In this document: positions 17,879 through 25,751 of the stretch, piece after piece
Layout: the number at the start of each line of letters is the position of its first letter
Position numbering within the stretch: the stretch's first letter is position 1
Assembly (NCBI RefSeq): GCF_024626475.1
Contig: NZ_JANKHH010000006.1
Coordinates: 86,924 to 150,923 of the forward strand
DNA from: Parerythrobacter lacustris
GTDB taxonomy: Bacteria; Pseudomonadota; Alphaproteobacteria; Sphingomonadales; Sphingomonadaceae
DNA length: 64,000 nucleotides
Direction of reading: 5' to 3'
The notes under the pieces: model-generated
What the model was told of the DNA's origin: nothing
Database searches by the model: none
What the model saw: only the letters and a program-made list of their open reading frames with translations
Position numbers and translations under genes: made by a program

Positions 17879-18369
17879 GGCTTAGCAAACCGCGCGAGAA
17901 GTGGTTTTTCGTGATCGTCCTTCCGATCGCGATCGCGATTGAATGGGCATTTGCACAAACGCTTGACTGGACTGCCTATCCGCGCAGCGAATGGGTGGCG
18001 CTGGTCGACCTCTGCATTTTCATGCCGGTGCTTTACCTGACCCTGTTCAGCAGTGAACTGACCCCACTGGCGCGCTTTCTGCGCAGTCTTGGTATTGCAG
18101 GTATCGGCCTTATTGTGTCGGGTTTGATTATCCCCGAAGCAAATCAGTTTCTTGTCGCTGAACTTTCGAGCATCCGCAATTTGGCGCTGATTGGCATCTT
18201 GATGTTCGAGGGCTGGATCCTCGCCAAAGTCATCAGCGCAGTCTATCGCAAGAACGCGAACGCAGAAGCTCTCGAGCGTGAGTTTGCCATTCCTGGCTGG
18301 ATAGCCAGATTGATGGTGCTGGAAGCAAGGTTCTGGAAGGCGGTCTGGAACCTGCTGCGTCGCAAATGA
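17869..18369 (+). CDS. Membrane protein of unknown function
   Basis: A 166-residue protein with four predicted hydrophobic helices (about residues 13-31, 44-60, 68-87 and 105-123) and a charged, basic C-terminal segment (ALEREFAIPGWIARLMVLEARFW) that looks amphipathic. I do not recognise the family. It starts 10 bases inside the nitrilase gene. The base composition is lower in GC than its neighbours and codon use is less biased, consistent with acquired DNA. Confidence 0.6.
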   Translation: MELRLSKPREKWFFVIVLPIAIAIEWAFAQTLDWTAYPRSEWVALVDLCIFMPVLYLTLFSSELTPLARFLRSLGIAGIGLIVSGLIIPEANQFLVAELSSIRNLALIGILMFEGWILAKVISAVYRKNANAEALEREFAIPGWIARLMVLEARFWKAVWNLLRRK

Positions 18370-18440
18370 CCTTCACCGCCAGCCTCTTGTCGGTTTTTGC
18401 TTTGCTGATGTTTTTTCAGGCCACCGTATTGGCCTGATAT

Positions 18441-18719
18441 TTGTGGAATTACCGAAGGGCGATATCTGAGGTAAAACGCAATGAGGTTTTGATCATCGTT
18501 CCCGCCATTGCCCCGGTCCTTTTCATGATCTTGTGGGTCGCAAGGGTGATCGACTATGCTGACTCCTACGGCTGGAAGCAGTCGCTCGCGTGGCTGTGGT
18601 GGGAGCCGATAATTGCATTGCTGGTCTTTGTGGTCGGTCATGCATTCGTGCGTTGGCAACAGCCTCGTTTGCTCATCGATCAAAGGGTCGCTCGTCCCCA
18701 ACATCGCCCTCGCACTTAG
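18441..18719 (+). CDS. Possible small membrane protein
   Basis: A 92-codon frame starting at TTG, with two clear hydrophobic helices (VLIIVPAIAPVLFMILWVARV and WEPIIALLVFVVGHAF) and basic ends. Its composition is protein-like and hydrophobic rather than the Arg/Pro/Ala-rich pattern of shadow frames here. No ATG or good ribosome binding site supports it. It may be the distal partner or a relative of the preceding membrane protein, which it resembles in character, or a decayed gene. Confidence 0.35.
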   Translation: MWNYRRAISEVKRNEVLIIVPAIAPVLFMILWVARVIDYADSYGWKQSLAWLWWEPIIALLVFVVGHAFVRWQQPRLLIDQRVARPQHRPRT

Positions 18720-18753
18720 TCTTGAGATGGGTTTCGGGTCCATCGCGTTTGCG

Positions 18754-18797
18754 TTGACAGCCAGTCCCGGTATGTATATACACGTTGTATATACATA
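18754..18797 (+). promoter_or_regulatory. vapBC promoter with overlapping operator palindrome
   Basis: A near-consensus sigma-70 promoter: TTGACA at 18754-18759, a 17-base spacer, and TATACA at 18777-18782. A perfect inverted repeat overlaps the -10 box: TATGTATATACA (18771-18782), a 3-base spacer, and TGTATATACATA (18786-18797). VapB-type antitoxins repress their own operon by binding such sites, so bound VapB(C) would block this promoter. It is strikingly AT-rich in GC-rich surroundings. Confidence 0.85.
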
Positions 18798-18805
18798 GGT
18801 GATCC

Positions 18806-19063
18806 ATGGGCAAAGAGCATATCGGCAAGAGTTTCAAATCGGGCAATTCGGTGGCGATCCGGATTCCGGCATCGATTGGTGTCGAGGCCGGACGGGAATG
18901 GGAGGTCGAGCGCAATCCGGACGGGAGGATAATCCTGAAGGAAGTTGACACTTCGCCCACGAAAATCAGCCTTGACGGAATCTATGGCTCGATGCGTGGC
19001 AGGGGTTTGAAGCGTTTGCCGTTCGAGCATGTGGAGCGCGACTGGTCGCGACCCACTGAATGA
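18806..19063 (+). CDS. vapB: VapB-type antitoxin (AbrB/MazE fold)
   Basis: An 85-residue protein with the swapped-hairpin AbrB DNA-binding fold at the N-terminus (KSFKSGNSVAIRIPASIGVEAGREWEVE) and a C-terminal tail (GLKROLPFEHVERDW-like, residues about 66-82) that would wrap the toxin. It should neutralise VapC and, together with it, repress the operon through the palindrome at 18771-18797, 9 bases upstream. Its stop overlaps the vapC start by 4 bases, the classical antitoxin-toxin coupling. Confidence 0.9.
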   Translation: MGKEHIGKSFKSGNSVAIRIPASIGVEAGREWEVERNPDGRIILKEVDTSPTKISLDGIYGSMRGRGLKRLPFEHVERDWSRPTE

Positions 19064-19440
19064 CGCCCAAGACCGACTATCTGCTCGATACCAACATCTG
19101 CATCTATATCCTCGAAGGGGCTTCGGATCGGGTCGCATCGCGATTGGAGCAATGTGATATCGGATCGGTCGGGGTGTCATCGATAAGCTACGCGGAGGTC
19201 ATGCTGGGGGCTGTACAACTGGGCGATGCTGCTGCGGCGAAATCGCTCTTTCGCAAGATTGGACCGCTTCCCTTCTCCAAAGATGCGGCTGAGGTCTATG
19301 CGGCCTTGCCCTTCAGACGCGGATCATTCGATCGGCTGATTGCTGCCCATGCGATTGCGCTGGACGCGACATTGGTTACCAACAACGAACGCGATTTTCG
19401 CGATATCCCCGGCCTCCTGGTCGAGAACTGGACGCAATGA
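19060..19440 (+). CDS. vapC: VapC toxin (PIN-domain ribonuclease)
   Basis: A 126-residue PIN-domain nuclease. The conserved acids are visible: Asp in [10 protein letters not shown] (residue 9), Glu in SYAEVMLG (about 47), Asp in [10 protein letters not shown] (about 93) and Asp near TNNERDF (about 114), with the NN/T signature. VapC toxins cut tRNAs or rRNA when freed from VapB. The 3' end overlaps trmD by 4 bases (ATGA), so the toxin gene is translationally joined to an essential tRNA-modification gene. Confidence 0.92.
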   Translation: MTPKTDYLLDTNICIYILEGASDRVASRLEQCDIGSVGVSSISYAEVMLGAVQLGDAAAAKSLFRKIGPLPFSKDAAEVYAALPFRRGSFDRLIAAHAIALDATLVTNNERDFRDIPGLLVENWTQ

Positions 19441-20249
19441 GCTTCGCCGCCACCATCCTCACGCTCTACCCCGAGATGTTTCCCGGGCCGCTGGGCGTTT
19501 CGCTCGCGGGCAAGGCGCTCGAACGCGGGGACTGGTCGTGCGAGACAGTGAACCCGCGGGATTTCGCCACCGACCGCCACCGGACGGTGGACGACACACC
19601 GGCGGGCGGCGGGGCGGGGATGGTGCTCAAGGCGGATGTGCTGGCGCGGGCGGTTGATAGTGTGACGGGAAAGCACTTTCCCCATGGGGAAGGGGTTGGG
19701 GATGGGGGTTCGACAGCGGCGGAAAGCGCTACGCCCCAAACGTCGCATACCCACCCCTCAATCCCCTCCCTCAAGGGAGGGGAGGCTAGGATACCCATCC
19801 TCGCCATGACACCGCGCGGGAAGCCGATCACGCAGGAGCGTATCTGCCAGATCGCCACGGGCCCGGGGGTCACCATCATCTGCGGGCGGTTCGAGGGGTT
19901 CGACGAGCGGTTTTTCGAGGCGCGGCCGCAGATCGAACAGGTCAGCCTGGCGGACATCGTGCTCTCGGGCGGAGAGCCTGCCGCGCTCGCCATACTCGAC
20001 GCTTGCATTCGGCTGCTTCCCGGCGTAATGGGCGCGCCTTCAAGCGGGCATGAGGAATCCTTCGAAGACGGATTGCTCGAATACCCGCAGTATACCCGAC
20101 CTCAGGAATGGGAAGGGCGCACGATCCCTGAAGTGCTGCGATCGGGGGATCATGCGAAAATCGCTGCGTGGCGCAAGGCGCGCAGCGAGGACGATACACG
20201 GTTACGCAGGCCAGACCTATGGGAGCGTTACAGGAACGCTCGGGACTGA
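19437..20249 (+). CDS. trmD: tRNA (guanine-N1)-methyltransferase TrmD with in-frame insertion
   Basis: A 270-residue SPOUT methyltransferase that makes m1G37 in tRNAs to prevent frameshifting. Conserved parts: LYPEMF near the start, [37 protein letters not shown], and the knotted cofactor site [12 protein letters not shown]. Between the [17 protein letters not shown] helix and the TPRGKPI strand, residues about 80-116 form a Gly/Ser/Thr/His-rich insert not found in ordinary TrmD. This insert is encoded by a palindromic element (19676-19784) that keeps the frame open. The C-terminal domain is shorter than in E. coli. rplS follows after 40 bases. Confidence 0.93.
   Translation: MSFAATILTLYPEMFPGPLGVSLAGKALERGDWSCETVNPRDFATDRHRTVDDTPAGGGAGMVLKADVLARAVDSVTGKHFPHGEGVGDGGSTAAESATPQTSHTHPSIPSLKGGEARIPILAMTPRGKPITQERICQIATGPGVTIICGRFEGFDERFFEARPQIEQVSLADIVLSGGEPAALAILDACIRLLPGVMGAPSSGHEESFEDGLLEYPQYTRPQEWEGRTIPEVLRSGDHAKIAAWRKARSEDDTRLRRPDLWERYRNARD
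19676..19784. repeat. Palindromic element inserted in frame within trmD
   Basis: The left arm (TTTCCCCATGGGGAAGGGG then TTGGGGATGGG, 19677-19707) and right arm (CCCACCCCTCAATCCCC then TCCCTCAAGGGAGGGG, 19750-19783) are inverted, and each arm carries its own small palindrome at the outer end. This is the same plan as the element at the rpsP-rimM junction. The enclosed 40 bases are open in the trmD frame. The codons correspond to the extra residues in TrmD, so it appears to be an insertion tolerated inside an essential gene. Confidence 0.8.
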
Positions 20250-20289
20250 CCTGCCTCTGGCGCGCAGTGACATAACAGGAACCAAGGTC

Positions 20290-20658
20290 ATGAACCTGAT
20301 TCAGCAGCTCGAAGCGGAAGCTATCGAGAACCTCGGGAAGAACATTCCCGATTTCCGCGCCGGTGACACCGTGCGCGTCGGCGTGAAGGTGGTCGAAGGC
20401 ACGCGCGAGCGCGTCCAGAACTACGAAGGCGTCGTGATCGCCCGCTCGAACCGCTCGATCAACAGCAATTTCACCGTGCGCAAGATGAGCTTCGGCGAAG
20501 GCGTGGAACGCGTATTCCCGCTCTATTCACCGATCATCGACAGCATCACCGTGGTCCGCCGCGGCGTGGTGCGCCGTGCGAAGCTCTATTACCTGCGCGG
20601 CCGCACCGGCAAGCGCGCACGTATCGCCGAGCGCAAGGTTAACGCCCCGAAGGCGTAA
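20290..20658 (+). CDS. rplS: 50S ribosomal protein L19
   Basis: A 122-residue protein at the 30S-50S interface. The core ([33 protein letters not shown]) and [17 protein letters not shown] are textbook L19. The ATG at 20290 ([17 protein letters not shown]) was chosen over longer upstream frame that overlaps trmD. It ends the translation operon; a strong terminator begins 23 bases after the stop. Confidence 0.97.
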   Translation: MNLIQQLEAEAIENLGKNIPDFRAGDTVRVGVKVVEGTRERVQNYEGVVIARSNRSINSNFTVRKMSFGEGVERVFPLYSPIIDSITVVRRGVVRRAKLYYLRGRTGKRARIAERKVNAPKA

Positions 20659-20681
20659 GCTTTTCGCGAAACCAGACAGGA

Positions 20682-20712
20682 GGGCGCGGCGGGCAACTGC
20701 CGCGCCCTTTTT
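20682..20712 (+). terminator. Rho-independent terminator after rplS
   Basis: A perfect 9-bp stem GGGCGCGGC (20682-20690) with GCCGCGCCC (20699-20707), an 8-base loop and TTTTT immediately after. It terminates the trmD-rplS transcript. Confidence 0.93.
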
Positions 20713-20746
20713 CATGCGTTGTGCTGAGAGGTGAGCAGGCGCTTTT

Positions 20747-20924
20747 GGGTTCACGCAGAGGGCGCAGAGGAAAGGTGAGACGCAGAGGTGCCGGTCCAGG
20801 CGGCGAAGCCGCGAGAAACACTCCTCCAGCCGCGCATGGCTCCCTGGCAATTTGCGTGCGGCTTTGCCGCAAGTGCTGCCTCTCTGCGTCTCTCCTTTCC
20901 TCTGCGCCCTCTGCGTGAAACCCA
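20747..20924. repeat. Empty inverted-repeat element related to the GxxExxY repeats
   Basis: About 42-bp inverted arms: GGGTTCACGCAGAGGGCGCA... (20747-20788) and its near-perfect complement ending ...TGCGCCCTCTGCGTGAAACCC (20880-20923). The inner 90 bases hold a smaller imperfect palindrome (GGCGAAGCCGCGAG / GCGGCTTTGCCGCAAG) but no gene. The arm core TTCACGC-GAG-GCGC-GAG matches the arms flanking the GxxExxY gene at 41914-42366 in sequence style. It looks like a non-autonomous (MITE-like) member of the same family. It fills the 340-base gap between rplS and the S9 peptidase gene. Confidence 0.8.
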
Positions 20925-20998
20925 ACTTCGGACCTTGCAGCCCAGCGCCAGCCGTCTAGGCTCAGCGCATACAAAGTTGTCAGGAAAAACCCCTTGCC

Positions 20999-23338
20999 AT
21001 GGTTCGATTTCTTCCCGCCCTCGCGCTCCTTCTCGCCACCCCTGCAATGGCGGACGATAGCAATATGAACGCCACTCCCGAGTCCGGTCCCGACCTCACC
21101 TTCGAACGCGTGTTCGCTTCGCCCTCGATTGACGGGCCGAGCCCGCGGCAGGCGAAATTGTCGCCCGATGGCCGCTATCTCACCCTGCTGCGCAACCGCG
21201 ACGACGACCGCGAGCGGTACGACCTGTGGGCGTTCGATCGCGAGAGCGGCGCATGGCGGTTGCTGGTCGACAGCGAGAAGCTCGGCAGCGGGCGCGAGCT
21301 CAGCGAGGACGAAAAGATGCAGCGCGAGCGCGCGCGGATCGGCAGCCTTAAGGGCATCGTATCCTACGAATGGACCGCGGACGGGCAGGGAATCCTCGTC
21401 CCGCTCGACGGCGATCTCTACCTCGCGGGGCTGGACGGCACCGCGACCCGGCTGACCGACACCGAGGAAAGCGAACTCAATCCCGCGCTCAGCAGCAAGA
21501 GCGGCTATGTGTCCTTCGTGCGCGACCGGCAGCTTTGGGTCGGCCAGGTCGGCGAGGACGCGCAGCCGATCACGCCCAAGGAAGCCGACACCATCCGCTG
21601 GGGCGAAGCCGAATTCGTCGCGCAAGAGGAGATGGGGCGGCTCACCGGATACTGGTGGAACCCGGACGATAGCCGCATAGCCGTCCAGCGGACCGACGAG
21701 AGCCCGGTCGGCATCGTCACCCGCGCCGCCATCGGCGCGACCGGGACCAAGGTGTATGACCAGCGCTATCCGGTCGCGGGCAGCGCCAATGCGATCGTCG
21801 AGCTGTTCGTGATGGACCCCGATGGCGGCAACCGGGTCAAGGTCGATCTGACAAGCAGCCAGGACCCGGAGCTCTACGACGCAGCAGATCCCAACGATTT
21901 CTACCTCGCGCGCGTCGACTGGGCGCCCGACGGCAGGCTGTTCGTCCAGCGCCAAAACCGCGAGCAGACCGTGCTCGATCTGATCGAGGTCGATCCGGCG
22001 ACGGGTGAGAGCAGCGTCCTGTACGTCGAGAGCGCGGCTTCGCCGGACTACTGGATCAACCTGTCCGACAACTACAAATTCCTCAAGGATGGCTCATTCC
22101 TGTGGTGGAGCGAGCTCGACGGCTACGGGCATCTCTACCGCAGCTTTCAAGGATTGCGTTATCGAGCCGGCGATACAGCCGACCCTGCGCTGGTCGGCAC
22201 GTACCTGCCGATCATCCCGACAACCCGTCAGCTGACAACCGGCGCGTGGGTGGTCACCAAGCTGGTCGGGGTGGATCAGCAAGCCGGGCGCGTGTTCTTT
22301 ACCGCTACCACCGAACAGGACCCGCTGGAGCAGCATGTCTATTCGACCGCGCTCGACGGTTCGGGAAAGCCGACCCGCCTCACCGAGCCCGGCTTCACCC
22401 ACTCGGCGAGCATGGACAAGGGTGCCAAGACCCTGCTCATCACCCGGTCAAGCCACGACCAGCCGGCGCAAAGCTATCTCGCCGATGCGGATGGCAAACG
22501 TCTGGCGTGGGTCGAGCAGAACGCGCTCGGCGCGGACCATCCCTATGCGCCCTATCTCGCCAGCCATCGCCCGGCGCAGTTCGGCACGATCAAGGCCGCC
22601 GACGGGATGACCGATCTGCATTACAAAATAGTCACCCCCGCAATGGCGCCGGGAAAGAAGTACCCGGTGTTCTACCACCACTACAGTGGCCCAGGCCCGC
22701 AGATCGTGACCCGCGGCTGGGACGGCGCGCTGCAGCAGGCGGTAGTCGACAAGGGCTATATCTGGTTCGAGCTGGACAATCGCGGCAGTGCGAACCGGGG
22801 GGTCGCCTTTGAGCAGCCGCTCTACCGTGCGATGGGCAGCGTCGAGGTCGACGACCAGCGCGCCGGGGCGGAATTCCTCAAGACCCTGCCCTATGTCGAT
22901 GGCGACAAGATCGCGCTCTACGGCTGGTCCTATGGCGGCTACATGACGCTTAAACAGCTGCAGGCCGATCCGGGGCTCTATGCCGCGGGGATATCGGGCG
23001 CGCCGGTGACCAAATGGGAACTCTACGATACCCACTATACCGAACGCTATATGGGTGATCCGAACACGGTCCCCGAAGCCTATCAGGCCGCGAGCGCGCT
23101 GCCCGATGCGGCGAAGATGACCGACCCGCTGCTGCTGATCCACGGCATGGCGGACGACAACGTCGTGTTCGAGAATTCCTCCGCACTCATCGCGCAGCTG
23201 CAGGAAGCGAACGTGCCGTTCGAGATGATGCTCTATCCCGGCTACACCCACCGCGTGTCGGGCGAGAACATCAGTCCGCATCTGTGGAACACGATCTTCC
23301 GCTTCCTCGAAAGCCACGGGGTGACCCCGCCGGAGTAG
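20999..23338 (+). CDS. S9-family prolyl oligopeptidase (DPP IV-like), exported
   Basis: A 779-residue serine peptidase. Residues 1-18 are a Sec signal peptide (cut after AMA), so it acts in the periplasm or outside. The N-terminal 500 residues form a beta-propeller with repeated Asp-box-like WSPDG/LSPDGRYL motifs and the DPP IV signature EEMGRLTGYWWNPD containing the Glu pair that binds the substrate N-terminus. The C-terminal alpha/beta hydrolase domain has the nucleophile Ser in GWSYGGYM (about 642-649), Asp in HGMADDNV and His in YPGYTHRV. It probably releases Xaa-Pro dipeptides. No partner gene is evident. Confidence 0.92.
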   Translation: MVRFLPALALLLATPAMADDSNMNATPESGPDLTFERVFASPSIDGPSPRQAKLSPDGRYLTLLRNRDDDRERYDLWAFDRESGAWRLLVDSEKLGSGRELSEDEKMQRERARIGSLKGIVSYEWTADGQGILVPLDGDLYLAGLDGTATRLTDTEESELNPALSSKSGYVSFVRDRQLWVGQVGEDAQPITPKEADTIRWGEAEFVAQEEMGRLTGYWWNPDDSRIAVQRTDESPVGIVTRAAIGATGTKVYDQRYPVAGSANAIVELFVMDPDGGNRVKVDLTSSQDPELYDAADPNDFYLARVDWAPDGRLFVQRQNREQTVLDLIEVDPATGESSVLYVESAASPDYWINLSDNYKFLKDGSFLWWSELDGYGHLYRSFQGLRYRAGDTADPALVGTYLPIIPTTRQLTTGAWVVTKLVGVDQQAGRVFFTATTEQDPLEQHVYSTALDGSGKPTRLTEPGFTHSASMDKGAKTLLITRSSHDQPAQSYLADADGKRLAWVEQNALGADHPYAPYLASHRPAQFGTIKAADGMTDLHYKIVTPAMAPGKKYPVFYHHYSGPGPQIVTRGWDGALQQAVVDKGYIWFELDNRGSANRGVAFEQPLYRAMGSVEVDDQRAGAEFLKTLPYVDGDKIALYGWSYGGYMTLKQLQADPGLYAAGISGAPVTKWELYDTHYTERYMGDPNTVPEAYQAASALPDAAKMTDPLLLIHGMADDNVVFENSSALIAQLQEANVPFEMMLYPGYTHRVSGENISPHLWNTIFRFLESHGVTPPE

Positions 23339-23341
23339 GTC

Positions 23342-23425
23342 GCCGTCACCCCCGCGCAAGCTGGGATCGTTATCGGCCAAGAACTCATTCGCGAATGAGC
23401 CCAGCTTTCGCTGGGATGACGGGAG
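23342..23425. repeat. Interspersed inverted repeat, family B (copy at 23.3 kb)
   Basis: Inverted arms GCCGTCACCCCCGCGCAAGC with TGGGA, and TCCCAGCTTTCGC with TGGGATGACGG, surround a small palindrome CTCATTCGCGAATGAG. It lies between the S9 peptidase and asd. The GTCACCC...GGGATGACGG plan is a common dispersed repeat in sphingomonads and resembles the copy at 38481-38551. Confidence 0.7.
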
Positions 23426-23468
23426 AAGAGCGGCTAAAGCGCCTGCCGCACAGAGCTGGAGAATTGAA

Positions 23469-24494
23469 GTGGGTTATCGCGTAGCTATCGTCGGGGCGAC
23501 CGGGAATGTCGGTCGCGAGATGATGCAGATCCTCGCCGAGCGCGAGTTCCCGTGCGACGAGGTCGCCGCGGTCGCGTCGGCGCGTTCGGTCGGGACCGAG
23601 GTTGAATTCGGCGACACCGGCAAGATGCTCAAGTGCAAGAATATCGAGCATTTCGACTTCACCGGCTGGGACATCGCGCTGTTCAGCGCGGGCGGCGGTC
23701 CGGCCAAGGAATTTGCCCCCAAGGCGGCTGCTGCCGGCTGCGTGGTGATCGACAACAGCTCGCATTTCCGGATGGACCCCGACGTGCCGCTGATCGTGCC
23801 GGAGGTGAACCCCGACGCGATCGACGGCTATGCGAAAAAGAACATCATCGCCAACCCCAACTGCTCGACCGCGCAGCTCGTGGTGGCGCTGAAGCCGCTG
23901 CATGATGCGGCAACGATCAAGCGGGTGGTGGTGAGCACCTACCAGTCGGTTTCCGGCGCGGGCAAGGCGGGGATGGACGAGCTGTTCACCCAGAGCCGCG
24001 CGATCTTTGTCGGCGATCCGGTGGTGCCGGAAAAATTTACCAAGCAGATCGCGTTCAACGTGATCCCCCATATCGACGTTTTCCTCGACGATGGCTCGAC
24101 CAAGGAAGAATGGAAGATGGTGGTCGAGACCAAGAAGATCCTCGATCCGAAGATCAAGCTCAACGCAACTTGTGTGCGGGTGCCGGTGTTCGTCGGCCAT
24201 TCCGAAGCGATCAACATCGAATTCGAGAACGAGATTTCGGCCGAGCAGGCGATCGATATCCTGCGCGAGGCGCCGGGCGTGATGCTGATCGACAAGCGCG
24301 AGGACGGCGGATACATCACCCCGGTCGAAGCCGCCGGCGATGGCGCGACCTATGTCAGCCGCGTGCGCGAGGATCCGACGGTCGAGAACGGGCTGACCTT
24401 GTGGTGCGTCAGCGACAATCTGCGCAAGGGCGCGGCACTCAACGCGGTGCAGATCGCCGAACTGCTCGGCCGGCGGCACCTGAAGAAGGGATAA
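23469..24494 (+). CDS. asd: Aspartate-semialdehyde dehydrogenase
   Basis: A 341-residue enzyme that reduces aspartyl-4-phosphate to the semialdehyde, on the way to lysine/diaminopimelate, threonine and methionine. The NADP-binding motif GATGNVGREM is at residues 8-17, and the catalytic cysteine is in NPNCSTAQ (about residue 131); the active-site His is in RVPVFVGHSEAINIEF. The start is GTG, preceded by GGAGAATTGAA. The length is normal. A lipoprotein gene follows 5 bases downstream. Confidence 0.96.
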   Translation: MGYRVAIVGATGNVGREMMQILAEREFPCDEVAAVASARSVGTEVEFGDTGKMLKCKNIEHFDFTGWDIALFSAGGGPAKEFAPKAAAAGCVVIDNSSHFRMDPDVPLIVPEVNPDAIDGYAKKNIIANPNCSTAQLVVALKPLHDAATIKRVVVSTYQSVSGAGKAGMDELFTQSRAIFVGDPVVPEKFTKQIAFNVIPHIDVFLDDGSTKEEWKMVVETKKILDPKIKLNATCVRVPVFVGHSEAINIEFENEISAEQAIDILREAPGVMLIDKREDGGYITPVEAAGDGATYVSRVREDPTVENGLTLWCVSDNLRKGAALNAVQIAELLGRRHLKKG

Positions 24495-24499
24495 GGGAA

Positions 24500-25084
24500 A
24501 TGCGCTGGACGGGTTCGATGGTTGCTGTTGCCGCATTGGCGCTTGTATCGTGCAATCCCGCGAGCGAAGGCGACAAGACAGCAGCGGGCGAATCCGCGAG
24601 TGGGCCCGGCGCACCCAAGAAGGCCGAAGTCGAGGCCGGCACCGTCCAACTCGGCGGCGAGGCGATCCTTGTGACCGGTCCGATGGGTACCTCGCTGGCC
24701 TACGGCAGCCCGCGCGAGGCGGTCGAGGCGGAACTGACGAAAGTGCTCGGCCCGTCTGCAGAAAAAGGCAGTAACGCCGAGTGCGGTGCAGGGCCGATCG
24801 ACTTCACCAATTTCGAGCCGGGCCTGGTGGTCAACTTCCAGGAAGAAAAGCTGGTCGGCTGGTACCTCGACGGCGAGTCCACCCTGCGCACGGACAAGGG
24901 GATCGGCACCGGGTCACCTGCTGCCGATTATGTTGCCGCTCATGCAGCGGAGGCCATTGAAGACAGTACATTGGGCGTCGAATTCTATTCGGAGCGCGAT
25001 GGCATCGGCGCTTTCATGACGGAAGACGCCAAGAATCCGCTGGTCGAGGCGCTCCACGCCGGGACCAATTGCTTCTTCCGCTGA
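24500..25084 (+). CDS. Putative lipoprotein of unknown function
   Basis: A 194-residue protein with a lipoprotein signal: a short basic N-terminus, a hydrophobic stretch (VAVAALALVSC) and lipobox Cys at about residue 18. A low-complexity Gly/Ser/Ala/Lys linker follows, then a globular domain with two conserved-looking cysteines (AECGAGPIDFTNFEPGLVVNFQ and GTNCFFR) that could form a disulfide. The pattern FEPGLVVNFQEEKLVGWYLDG suggests a beta-sheet domain. I do not recognise the family. It starts 5 bases after asd, so it is probably co-transcribed. Confidence 0.75.
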   Translation: MRWTGSMVAVAALALVSCNPASEGDKTAAGESASGPGAPKKAEVEAGTVQLGGEAILVTGPMGTSLAYGSPREAVEAELTKVLGPSAEKGSNAECGAGPIDFTNFEPGLVVNFQEEKLVGWYLDGESTLRTDKGIGTGSPAADYVAAHAAEAIEDSTLGVEFYSERDGIGAFMTEDAKNPLVEALHAGTNCFFR

Positions 25085-25103
25085 TCCGCGCAACAAGGCG
25101 GGC

Positions 25104-25751
25104 ATGACCCTGACCGCCGATCTCTATTTCAGCTTCCGTTCGCCCTACAGCTATCTCGCCATCGGGCGTTATCGCGAGCTGGCCGAAACGCACGATGTCC
25201 ATATCGCCCTGCGCCCGGTTTACCCGCTGGCGGTGCGTCAGCCCGATTTCTTCGAGCGAAACCACCCCAACTGGCTGCGCTATACGCTGACCGATATGAT
25301 GCGGGTGGCACAGTTCCACGGTATCCCGTTTGGCCCGCCGCGACCCGATCCGATCGTACAGGATTTCGCAACCCGCAAGATCGCCGAGGATCAGCCGCAT
25401 ATCCGGCGGATCACCCGGTTGGGGCAGGCTGCGGCTCGTCGCGGCAAGGGGCTGGCGTTCGCGCATGAGGCGGCGCGGCTAATCTGGGGCGGGGCAGAGG
25501 GGTGGAACGAGGGTGGACACCTTGCCGGTGCTGCGCAGCGTGCGGACCTCGACCTAGCCGAACTCGATGCCGAAGTTTGTGAAGAGCCTGATCAACTGGA
25601 CGCCGAGATCGCTTCGAACCAGCAGGCGCTGGAGGAGGCCGGCCACTGGGGCGTGCCGACTCTGGTGTTCGACGGCGAACCCTTTTTCGGGCAGGATCGG
25701 ATCGATATGGCCCGCTGGCGGATGGAGCAGAAGGGGTTGCAAAAGCGGTGA
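25104..25751 (+). CDS. 2-hydroxychromene-2-carboxylate isomerase-like (DsbA-fold) protein
   Basis: A 215-residue thioredoxin-fold protein of the HCCA isomerase / kappa-GST group. The N-terminal FSFRSPYSYLAIGRY motif replaces the redox CxxC with the SPYSYL site that binds glutathione, and the C-terminal GVPTLVFDGEPFFGQDRIDMARW is typical. Family members isomerise intermediates of naphthalene-type breakdown using glutathione, but the substrate here is unknown. Its stop overlaps the next gene (GTGA), which starts a chain of overlapping genes up to 27930. Confidence 0.85.
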   Translation: MTLTADLYFSFRSPYSYLAIGRYRELAETHDVHIALRPVYPLAVRQPDFFERNHPNWLRYTLTDMMRVAQFHGIPFGPPRPDPIVQDFATRKIAEDQPHIRRITRLGQAAARRGKGLAFAHEAARLIWGGAEGWNEGGHLAGAAQRADLDLAELDAEVCEEPDQLDAEIASNQQALEEAGHWGVPTLVFDGEPFFGQDRIDMARWRMEQKGLQKR

